NCBI GenBank assembly: GCA_021771675.1
Contig: JAETOP010000149.1
Span: 1-6,071 of the forward strand
Length of the DNA stretch: 6,071 nucleotides
Reading direction: 5' to 3'
Origin: Oscillospiraceae bacterium
GTDB taxonomy: Bacteria > Bacillota_A > Clostridia > Oscillospirales > Oscillospiraceae
The notes under the pieces were generated by a model. It did no database searches. It was given only the letters and a program-made list of their open reading frames with translations, and was not told the origin of the DNA. Position 1 is the stretch's first letter. Each line of letters begins with the position of its first letter. Both the position numbers and the translations under genes were made by a program. Of the stretch, positions 1 through 4,350 are shown piece after piece.

Positions 1-116
1 AAAGAGCGGCCCCTTCGGGGCCTTAAAGAGAAAGTCACCTCCCCCTTTCCCCCCTCGCTCCGGCTATGGAAATGATGGAAAACCCTACGGGTTTACCACA
101 TTCCCACAGCCTCCGC
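1..116. repeat. Terminal direct repeat, left copy (circular contig overlap)
   Basis: These 116 bases are identical to 5956-6071, and both copies touch a window end. This is what an assembled circular molecule looks like when the overlap is not trimmed, so the real replicon is most likely 5,955 bp. The repeat is non-coding and forms part of the leader upstream of rep. It contains a GGCCCC/GGGGCC hairpin (8-13/17-22, loop TTC) and a second hairpin at 76-98. A true terminal repeat of a linear element is possible but less likely, since the genes on either side make sense when joined. Confidence 0.9.
76..98. repeat. Leader hairpin
   Basis: The core AAACCC/GGGTTT stem (80-85/89-94, loop TAC) is extended by TGG/CCA (76-78/96-98) across a single A-A mismatch. 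It lies in the predicted untranslated leader of rep. The role is unknown; in small Gram-positive plasmids such leader hairpins are often targets of antisense RNA or form an attenuator. Confidence 0.5.
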
Positions 117-176
117 TCACCCCCCTTTTCCCCTCCGACTTTCTCCCGTTCCTAAGAGAAGAAACGTAATTTTTTT

Positions 177-198
177 AGGGCTAAAGCCCTTCAGGGCT
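177..198. repeat. Alternating hairpin arms in rep leader
   Basis: Three arms follow each other: AGGGCT (177-182), AGCCCT (185-190), AGGGCT (193-198). The middle arm is complementary to both neighbours, so only one of two stems can form at a time. A run of seven Ts (plus strand) precedes it at 170-176. This is a minimal two-state switch layout in the predicted leader of rep; function is not shown. Confidence 0.5.
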
Positions 199-239
199 GG
201 CGTTTATTATCAATGAGTTTTTCCCTATTTTTTGCTATA

Positions 240-268
240 ATTATAGCCTGTCCAAAACGCCATTTCAA
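240..268 (-). promoter_or_regulatory. Strong minus-strand promoter, probably for rep
   Basis: Read on the minus strand there is a TTGAAA -35 box (263-268), a 17-bp spacer and a perfect TATAAT -10 box (240-245). Transcription would start near 233, run to base 1, cross the circle join and reach rep at 5850, giving a leader of about 335 nt. The -10 lies in a perfect 14-bp palindrome (234-247), and arms of an 11-bp inverted repeat (243-253 and 276-286) flank the -35, so a repressor could act here. The palindrome also offers TATAAT on the plus strand with an extended TGC in front but no -35, so a weak divergent promoter is possible. Assignment to rep is an inference from position. Confidence 0.65.
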
Positions 269-286
269 GCCCCCCGGACAGGCTAT
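243..286. repeat. 11-bp perfect inverted repeat around the rep promoter
   Basis: The arms ATAGCCTGTCC (243-253) and GGACAGGCTAT (276-286) are exact reverse complements separated by 22 bp. The left arm overlaps the -10 box and spacer of the minus-strand promoter, and the right arm sits just upstream of the -35 box and 5 bp from the NUMOD4 stop codon. It could be an operator. It is a weak terminator candidate because no T-run follows the stem on the minus strand and only three Ts follow on the plus strand. Confidence 0.6.
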
Positions 287-290
287 TTTG

Positions 291-590
291 CTATGAATTT
301 TTCTTATAGCACTCCGGTATCCTCGCTATGATTTCTTCAATACTTTCGTCTCCCTCAAAAGCTCTTAATATGATATATCGAATATCGGTCTCTTTCTGTC
401 GGCCGTCCTTGCAAAGGCGAACATATACCGCCTCATAATTTTCAGCCGCCTTTGACTGTCTCGTTTTCAAAATCTTCCCCTTATGAAAAGTCCCTCTTCG
501 ATCATAACGATCAAGGCTTCTTACTTTCCAGTGGCTACTAATTTCATATATCCCCTCATATCCTCTGATTGGTCTCCAAATTTCATCCAT
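291..590 (-). CDS. NUMOD4-only protein, HNH part missing
   Basis: This 99-aa protein opens with the NUMOD4 signature (EIWRPIRGYEGIYEIS...KVRSLDR, then KGKILK), a small DNA-binding module normally fused to HNH homing endonucleases. The usual next part, VHRLVA-AF followed by VNHIDG, is degenerate or absent: here IRYIILRAF leads to an unrelated acidic end and a stop. No His-Asn-His catalytic set is visible, so cleavage is unlikely; it may be a DNA-binding remnant or repurposed protein. The ATG at 590 overlies the mob stop region; an in-frame GTG at 599 overlaps the mob stop as GTGA. Either way translation is probably coupled to mob, with GGAG in the last mob codons as binding site. The gene is more A/T-rich than mob, suggesting insertion behind it. 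Confidence 0.7.
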   Translation of the reverse strand: MDEIWRPIRGYEGIYEISSHWKVRSLDRYDRRGTFHKGKILKTRQSKAAENYEAVYVRLCKDGRQKETDIRYIILRAFEGDESIEEIIARIPECYKKNS

Positions 591-595
591 ATCTC

Positions 596-1843
596 TCACA
601 GCTCCATGCCACCCCAGGAGTGGCCCCGGTCATGCTCCCGTTTCGGTTCCTGGACATCAGGCACAGGGATAAGCTGCTGGGCCTTTTCGATCAGTGGCCG
701 GAGCGGTTCGGGCAGATGCTCCCACAGGAAGTCCAGGGCCGCATCGATGCCAGCCAGGAGCCGGGCCGAGAAGCTGCGCTCTTCCTCCAACTGCTCCTGA
801 AGGTATTCGTTCTCGACCTGAAGCTGCTGGTTCTCCTGTCTGATCTTCGCCTGGGCCTCTGCTTCCTGCAACCGCTTCTTGGTCGATGGTATCATCCCTT
901 GCAGCCGCCGGTTCTCCGCTTCCGCTTCCTTGGCCCTCTGCTCGGCCTGTACGCCCCGGAGAGCCGCCGCCTTGAGCTGTTCCACCTGCTCCACCGTAAT
1001 GCCCTTGACGGCCCCTGTAAGCGTCCTTTCGGGCTGGATGGTATCTAACCTCACCCGCACCTTCTCTGCGGCCTCCAGCGCCCTCACAGTCCCCTGTAAC
1101 CCCTTTTTCTGCTTCTCCAGGGCGGCGATCTCCTGCTCGGTTGCCATCACCTGCTCCTGGGCCGCTTCCAGACGCTGGGCCGCCTCCCGGTACTCTGGCA
1201 AGTCCATATGCTTACGGCCACCGCCCAGGCTGACGATCTCAAACTCATGGGCCTGGGCAAGTTCGGCAAGTGTCTGCTTCTCCCTGTCCATCCAGGCCCG
1301 CCACTCGGTCATGTTCCGGCCCAGGGATGTAAAGCCTTGTTGCTTTAGGGCCTGTTTCATGGAAACTCTGGTTTGCAAGCCCCTGGTCTGCTCCGTAGCC
1401 ACCGGCACGAAGTCAATGTGAATATGGGGCGTGGCCTCGTCCATGTGCAGCACCGCATTGAACACCCGTAGATGGGGGTTGCGTTCCTGGAAGGACTCCG
1501 CAAACTCCTTCAGCACCGCAGCGGCCCGATCACCGTCCAGAGTGCCGCATCCGCAATCGTCCTTGTTGCCGATCTGGAAGATGACCTCATGGAACAGCTT
1601 CTCCTGCTTGCCCTGGCGGATATGCTCATAGTAGTCGGGTATCTTGTCCCTGGTCTTTTTCTTCTTAGCGTTGTACGCAGCCAGGGCTTCATCGAATACC
1701 AGATGATAGACCTGTTTCAAGTCCTCCCGGCAAAAGGTGACGTTCTGGGCCGTCCGGCTCCTGTCGATATTGGCTGCTGAAAACGTCCTGTTGTTGTGCC
1801 TGATACTGCCCCGGCCCGTCATGCCGGAAATCGTGACACCCAC
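596..1843 (-). CDS. mob: MobV-family relaxase (Mob_Pre plasmid mobilisation protein)
   Basis: This 415-aa protein should nick one strand at oriT, stay attached to the 5' end and start transfer using a helper conjugation system. The relaxase domain fills about residues 1-200: motif I with HNNR (His16-Arg19), and the metal-binding motif LHMDEATPHIHIDFVPV with His133, Asp135, Glu136, His140 and His142. The rest (about 205-360) is a long coiled coil rich in Glu, Gln and Leu, as in other Mob_Pre proteins, probably for dimerisation. I choose GTG at 1843 because AAGGGGGTGAT (1848-1858), nearly the full anti-Shine-Dalgarno match, stands 5-8 nt before it; the frame also opens at TTG 1861 and an internal ATG lies at 1822. 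Size is somewhat below pMV158 MobM. All motif residues are present, so it looks functional. No coupling protein is encoded, so the plasmid is mobilisable, not self-transmissible. Confidence 0.9.
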   Translation of the reverse strand: MGVTISGMTGRGSIRHNNRTFSAANIDRSRTAQNVTFCREDLKQVYHLVFDEALAAYNAKKKKTRDKIPDYYEHIRQGKQEKLFHEVIFQIGNKDDCGCGTLDGDRAAAVLKEFAESFQERNPHLRVFNAVLHMDEATPHIHIDFVPVATEQTRGLQTRVSMKQALKQQGFTSLGRNMTEWRAWMDREKQTLAELAQAHEFEIVSLGGGRKHMDLPEYREAAQRLEAAQEQVMATEQEIAALEKQKKGLQGTVRALEAAEKVRVRLDTIQPERTLTGAVKGITVEQVEQLKAAALRGVQAEQRAKEAEAENRRLQGMIPSTKKRLQEAEAQAKIRQENQQLQVENEYLQEQLEEERSFSARLLAGIDAALDFLWEHLPEPLRPLIEKAQQLIPVPDVQEPKREHDRGHSWGGMEL

Positions 1844-1903
1844 GGAGATCACCCCCTTCAACCCAACGTGAGCGACATTTTGACGGCAACGCTGCCATGT
1901 CCC

Positions 1904-1932
1904 ATCTTACCATACCGGGCCGGTCGATGCAA
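1904..1932 (-). promoter_or_regulatory. mob promoter
   Basis: On the minus strand TTGCAT (1927-1932), a 17-bp spacer and TAAGAT (1904-1909) preceded by an extended TGG form a good promoter. The expected start is near 1897, giving a leader of about 54 nt before the GTG at 1843. The -35 box is 8 bp from the oriT-candidate hairpin, so relaxase bound at oriT could repress its own gene, as described for MobM of pMV158. Confidence 0.65.
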
Positions 1933-1939
1933 CCTCTTT

Positions 1940-2022
1940 GTTACTTTCTCGGTGAGAAAGTAACGCAAAAGCACTTTCACACCGCCGCCCCGTTGGGGCG
2001 TCAGTATGAAAGTGCTTTTGCG
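1940..2022. other. Candidate oriT: nested inverted repeats upstream of mob
   Basis: Two perfect hairpins lie side by side. The first has 11-bp arms GTTACTTTCTC/GAGAAAGTAAC (1940-1950/1954-1964) with a GGT loop. The second has 16-bp arms (1964-1979/2007-2022) and encloses a 6-bp hairpin CGCCCC/GGGGCG (1986-1991/1995-2000, GTT loop). The word ACTTTC or its complement occurs four times (1943, 1956, 1973, 2008). In pMV158-type plasmids oriT is made of inverted repeats immediately upstream of the MobV gene and close to its promoter, exactly this position. The nick site cannot be placed by eye. Confidence 0.5.
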
Positions 2023-2039
2023 CGCTCCCGCGGGGGTTA

Positions 2040-2117
2040 CTGGTGGTGGACTGTCCGCTGCATCCGCAGCAGCCAGCCACCACCAGAGGGGCGTTGCCCC
2101 TGCCGCCTCCGGGCGGC
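2040..2117. repeat. Run of further hairpins between the unknown gene and mob
   Basis: Three more perfect stems follow the oriT candidate: CTGGTGGTGG/CCACCACCAG (2040-2049/2077-2086) enclosing GCTGC/GCAGC (2057-2061/2066-2070); AGGGGC/GCCCCT (2087-2092/2096-2101, GTT loop); and GCCGCC/GGCGGC (2102-2107/2112-2117). No gene fits here. They may belong to oriT, to a single-strand or lagging-strand initiation site, or help end transcription from the upstream operon, although no T-run follows any of them. Confidence 0.5.
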
Positions 2118-2174
2118 TCCCCAGTCCTCTTTGCCCTTTGAAAAAGTGCAGCCGGACGGCAAGCCTAAACCCTA

Positions 2175-2822
2175 TCAGGCTCGAACATCGAAAGTCGCAG
2201 TCTCTTCTTCACAAACCGTTGGTTTCTGCGCCGCATTCTTAATCTCCGCACGCGCAGCATCAAAAGCTTGCTTATAAATCATCGCTGATTCTTGGAGAAA
2301 CTTCGATTCTGCTTTTGTCTGCTCAATAGTCCATCCATCGCCGTTACTGTTGTAGCTTGCAATCATCTCACCATCAGATGAATATATTTCAGCCGTCTGT
2401 CCAGTAGAATTGTGATGTATCTTACCAGAACAATTCCCAGCCATACCACTCATGGTCACAAAGGTTTGCTTATCCGAACTCTTCCGAGCCTTTGCGGTAA
2501 TACCAAGCATCCTATCAAGAAATTTGAGCAAAGCATCTTCATCCTCTTTTCGCCCTAACTCCTGAAGAACCTGATTGGCTTGCGTCATCCCAGAGCGGTC
2601 TGGAGAGACGTATTGACTCATTTGCCCGCGTTGAAACTGAATAGCTTCTTTATCCATATAAATGCCTTTTTGGGCATCCTTTCTGGCATACTCTTTAAGC
2701 TGCTCAATATAGCTATCCGTCATTGCATTTTTAGACGCTTCAACCGCCTTTTTCTGGATTTTAGGCGTTTCTCCAAACCTTGTTGCTTCCAGCGGACTAT
2801 TTATTCCACCAATTCGCATCAT
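2175..2822 (-). CDS. Hypothetical protein of unknown function
   Basis: I do not recognise this 215-aa protein. The start is placed at the ATG of 2822, where AAGGATGGTGAT gives a good ribosome binding site; the longer frame from 2870 has none. The protein has no signal peptide, no membrane segment and no catalytic motif I can name. The first 100 residues are hydrophilic and helical with many Lys, Glu and Gln (KIQKKAVEASKN, YIEQLKEYARKDAQKGIYM). A small Gly/Ser/Asn-rich part follows (about 140-175, TGQTAEIYSSDGEMIASYNSNG), then a helix (about 176-200). The DNA is visibly richer in A/T than rep, mob or the Par-like gene, which suggests separate acquisition. It lies 54 bp after the Par-like gene and could be read from the same operon. 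Confidence 0.6.
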   Translation of the reverse strand: MMRIGGINSPLEATRFGETPKIQKKAVEASKNAMTDSYIEQLKEYARKDAQKGIYMDKEAIQFQRGQMSQYVSPDRSGMTQANQVLQELGRKEDEDALLKFLDRMLGITAKARKSSDKQTFVTMSGMAGNCSGKIHHNSTGQTAEIYSSDGEMIASYNSNGDGWTIEQTKAESKFLQESAMIYKQAFDAARAEIKNAAQKPTVCEEETATFDVRA

Positions 2823-2876
2823 GAAATCACCATCCTTTTTAACTATATCGTCAGAAATTCCAAGAAACATTACACA

Positions 2877-3377
2877 TCAATTCCCGAAAAACCGACTAAA
2901 CCAACTCCGTCTCTGTCCAGGCTCCGGCTCCTGGTGCTGCTGATCGGCCCCGGCCTCGCCGGAAAGAAGCTGCTGCTGAATTGTTCCAGCATGGAGAGCC
3001 TGGGCCGCTGCCGCCGTCTGCTGGGCGGCGACCAGGGCATCAGACAGCCGGGTGATGGTCTGCGCCTGTTGCTCGATCTGTCTGTCCTTCACTTCAAGCT
3101 GACCCTGTAACGTGTCGATGGTGGCCTGTAAAACGGCAATCAAACCGTCAACCGGGCCATCAACCTGACCGTCAACCGGTTGATGGTTGGTTGACGGTGT
3201 ACCCGCCGAAAATGCTTGTTTTATCAGCTTTTCACCGTCAACCGATACCGTCAACCTACCGTCAACGGTTGACGTCAACCCCCGTAAACTGGTTGACAGC
3301 GGCTCCCGCTTGATTTTCTTAAAGACAGCTTGCTTTGATACCCCTATTTCGTCCGCTATCTCCCGTATGGTTTTCAT
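2877..3377 (-). CDS. DUF536/pSK1-Par-like DNA-binding plasmid stability protein
   Basis: This 166-aa protein starts with a helix-turn-helix (residues about 3-24, IREIADEIGVSKQAVFKKIK), then has a linker with five VDG repeats (38-40, 46-48, 68-70, 72-74, 76-78). A glutamine/alanine-rich coiled coil follows (about 79-137), then a basic-aromatic tail (RRSWFSRFFGN, 156-166). HTH, coiled coil and short aromatic end is the layout of DUF536 proteins and of the staphylococcal pSK1 Par, a single-protein partition factor. The likely role is plasmid segregation or copy control, by binding a centromere-like site. The ATG overlaps the upstream stop (ATGA) with no clear Shine-Dalgarno, so translation is probably coupled. 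Candidate binding sites lie within its own gene (3144-3297). Assignment to partition is an inference from architecture. Confidence 0.65.
   Translation of the reverse strand: MKTIREIADEIGVSKQAVFKKIKREPLSTSLRGLTSTVDGRLTVSVDGEKLIKQAFSAGTPSTNHQPVDGQVDGPVDGLIAVLQATIDTLQGQLEVKDRQIEQQAQTITRLSDALVAAQQTAAAAQALHAGTIQQQLLSGEAGADQQHQEPEPGQRRSWFSRFFGN
3144..3297 (-). repeat. Cluster of GTTGACGGT-type sites inside the Par-like gene
   Basis: In 154 bp there are five exact copies of the minus-strand word GTTGACGGT (3144-3152, 3168-3176, 3234-3242, 3247-3255, 3258-3266), one exact inverted copy (3190-3198), further GTTGAC/GTCAAC cores at 3268-3273, 3274-3279 and 3292-3297, and near-copies at 3156-3164 and 3179-3184. 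They include perfect palindromes TCAACCGGTTGA (3172-3183) and GTTGACGTCAAC (3268-3279). Steps between neighbours are 11-13 bp. The copies fall in more than one reading frame. This is the look of iterons or a centromere; function is untested. Confidence 0.7.
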
Positions 3378-3718
3378 ACTTTGACAAACAGACCAATGGG
3401 GCAGATGTCCCCAAAGCCAGGTGTCGATATGTACCAGCAGCCGGGGCCGGTCGGCTCCCAGCTCACCTCCAGGGTAATGTCGTGCCAGCCATCAGGGAAA
3501 AGAGCAGAAAAGCACTCCCCAGCATGGATGCCCCGGCCCTCCAGAAGCAGCCGGGGGTGCGGATCGGAGTCTGCCGGGTCCGGTAGCTGAAGCTGGGCAA
3601 TTCTCACTTCATCCTCTGCCATATGTTCCAACTCCTCCATCGTTTTGGTGATACCCTGGCCGGCCCGAACCTGGGCAAGCCCTCTTTCCAGTTTTTTGTT
3701 GTATTCCTGGTGTGTCAT
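3374..3718 (-). CDS. DUF5348-like small protein in the stability operon
   Basis: This 114-aa protein starts 13 nt after the yafQ stop, with GAGGG about 9 nt before its ATG, and its stop overlaps the next gene start as ATGA, so it is a middle gene of the operon. The N-terminal 40 residues are charged and helical (KKLERGLAQVRAG, then MEELEHMAED), resembling tails of type II antitoxins. The C-terminal half (about 55-114) has beta-strand and aromatic character (LLEGRGIHAGE, GWHDITLEVSWE, CWYISTP, GLFVKV), matching my memory of DUF5348 proteins common on clostridial mobile elements. The function of that family is unknown. There is no signal peptide or membrane segment. A third toxin-antitoxin component is conceivable from context, but nothing in the sequence proves it. 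Confidence 0.6.
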   Translation of the reverse strand: MTHQEYNKKLERGLAQVRAGQGITKTMEELEHMAEDEVRIAQLQLPDPADSDPHPRLLLEGRGIHAGECFSALFPDGWHDITLEVSWEPTGPGCWYISTPGFGDICPIGLFVKV

Positions 3719-3731
3719 TTTCTAAGGCCCT

Positions 3732-4004
3732 CTAAAACAAGTCACTGTGCGTACCTGTCCGGGTCAGATACAAAATCAGATCGTCCCCGTCCACTTCGTA
3801 GATCAGCAGCCAATCCGGGGTGATATGGCACTCCCGGCAACCAACATAATCCCCGGAGAGATCGTGATCTCTGTTCTTCGCTGGCAGCGGCTCCCCCGCC
3901 GCCAGCTTTTTAATAATATCCCTCAGCAGGTCAATGTCATAGCCCCGCCTCTTTGCCCGTTTCAAATCCTTCTGGAATTTCGAGGTCGGCCTCACGTTAT
4001 ACAT
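3732..4004 (-). CDS. yafQ: YafQ-type mRNA interferase toxin (RelE/ParE superfamily)
   Basis: This 90-aa protein should be a ribosome-dependent endoribonuclease that cuts mRNA and is held inactive by the neighbouring antitoxin. It keeps the residues used by E. coli YafQ in matching positions: the DHDL histidine (His47), the CHITPDW block (His60, Asp64, Trp65) and the C-terminal TRTGTHSDLF (His86, Phe90). The toxin therefore looks intact. I chose the ATG at 4004, which has GAGGAG 10 nt upstream inside dinJ, over the TTG at 4010. It overlaps dinJ by 8 bp. In a plasmid the pair most likely acts in post-segregational killing and maintenance. Confidence 0.9.
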   Translation of the reverse strand: MYNVRPTSKFQKDLKRAKRRGYDIDLLRDIIKKLAAGEPLPAKNRDHDLSGDYVGCRECHITPDWLLIYEVDGDDLILYLTRTGTHSDLF

Positions 4005-4272
4005 CGGCAAGCAACTCCTCCATCATCTGATCGACGTCGGTATAGGTCTTGCCAAGGCCAGGGTCGGCCTTCATCCTCTTTACCTCCTGAATTGCTTCAA
4101 CGGTTTCAGCATTCGGCACATCTGCCGACAGCTCAAACGGAATACGATGCTCACGGGCCACCTTACGCAAAAACACATTGATAGCAGTAGACATACTCAA
4201 TCCAATATCGCTCAAAGCCTGTTCCGCTCCACGCTTCACATCATCATCGACACGCAAACTAATCTGTGCCAT
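3997..4272 (-). CDS. dinJ: Antitoxin of the RelB/DinJ family
   Basis: This 91-aa protein is the antitoxin that should neutralise YafQ and repress the operon. The N-terminus (AQISLRVDDDVKRGAEQ, then LGLSMSTA-like turn and INVFLRKVAREHRIPFEL) is a ribbon-helix-helix domain with the conserved KVARE...PFEL segment of E. coli DinJ. The C-terminal part (about 50-91) is acidic and likely wraps the toxin. The ATG at 4272 follows AAAGGGG by 8-9 nt; the open frame extends upstream to 4344, but that extension overlaps the promoter and is not coding. Its last codons overlap the toxin start by 8 bp, which gives translational coupling with antitoxin first. Confidence 0.9.
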   Translation of the reverse strand: MAQISLRVDDDVKRGAEQALSDIGLSMSTAINVFLRKVAREHRIPFELSADVPNAETVEAIQEVKRMKADPGLGKTYTDVDQMMEELLADV

Positions 4273-4295
4273 AACAGCCACCCCTTTCTGTGCCT

Positions 4296-4328
4296 GTATA
4301 GTATACCACACCGAACCGCAAAATACAA
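4296..4328 (-). promoter_or_regulatory. Toxin-antitoxin promoter with palindromic operator
   Basis: On the minus strand TTGTAT (4323-4328), a 17-bp spacer and TATACT (4300-4305) form a good promoter about 28 bp upstream of the dinJ ATG. The palindrome GTATA-G-TATAC (4296-4306) covers the -10 box. Ribbon-helix-helix antitoxins of this family repress their own operons by binding such palindromes, so this is the likely DinJ/DinJ-YafQ operator. The promoter sits just downstream of the rep stop codon, making the operon independent of rep. Confidence 0.7.
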
Positions 4329-4350
4329 GCAAAATAATATACAACTGCTT

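Noticed and set aside
85..120. Possible 11-codon leader peptide (minus strand, GTG at 118-120, TAG at 85-87) ending inside the 76-98 hairpin
   Set aside because: It has a purine-rich stretch upstream, but the region is G-rich throughout, so the ribosome site is not specific; too short to support without conservation data.
243..286. Rho-independent terminator after the NUMOD4 gene
   Set aside because: The 11-bp stem has a 22-nt loop and no T-run after it on the minus strand, and it overlaps a strong promoter; an operator role fits better.
569..1780. Several open frames of 60-180 codons on the plus strand opposite mob
   Set aside because: They lie opposite a relaxase with intact motifs, have low-complexity Ser/Arg/Leu/Pro-rich translations and lack ribosome binding sites; they are a by-product of GC-rich coding DNA.
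2823..2870. Longer start for the 215-aa protein at ATG 2870
   Set aside because: No Shine-Dalgarno precedes it, while the ATG at 2822 has AAGGATGGTGAT at proper distance.
3144..3297. CRISPR array
   Set aside because: The repeats are only 9 bp, spaced 11-13 bp or irregularly, occur in both orientations and lie in a coding gene; no cas genes are present.
4273..4344. N-terminal extension of DinJ (24 extra residues)
   Set aside because: It would run through the promoter and operator, and the ATG at 4272 has its own Shine-Dalgarno and matches the usual antitoxin start.
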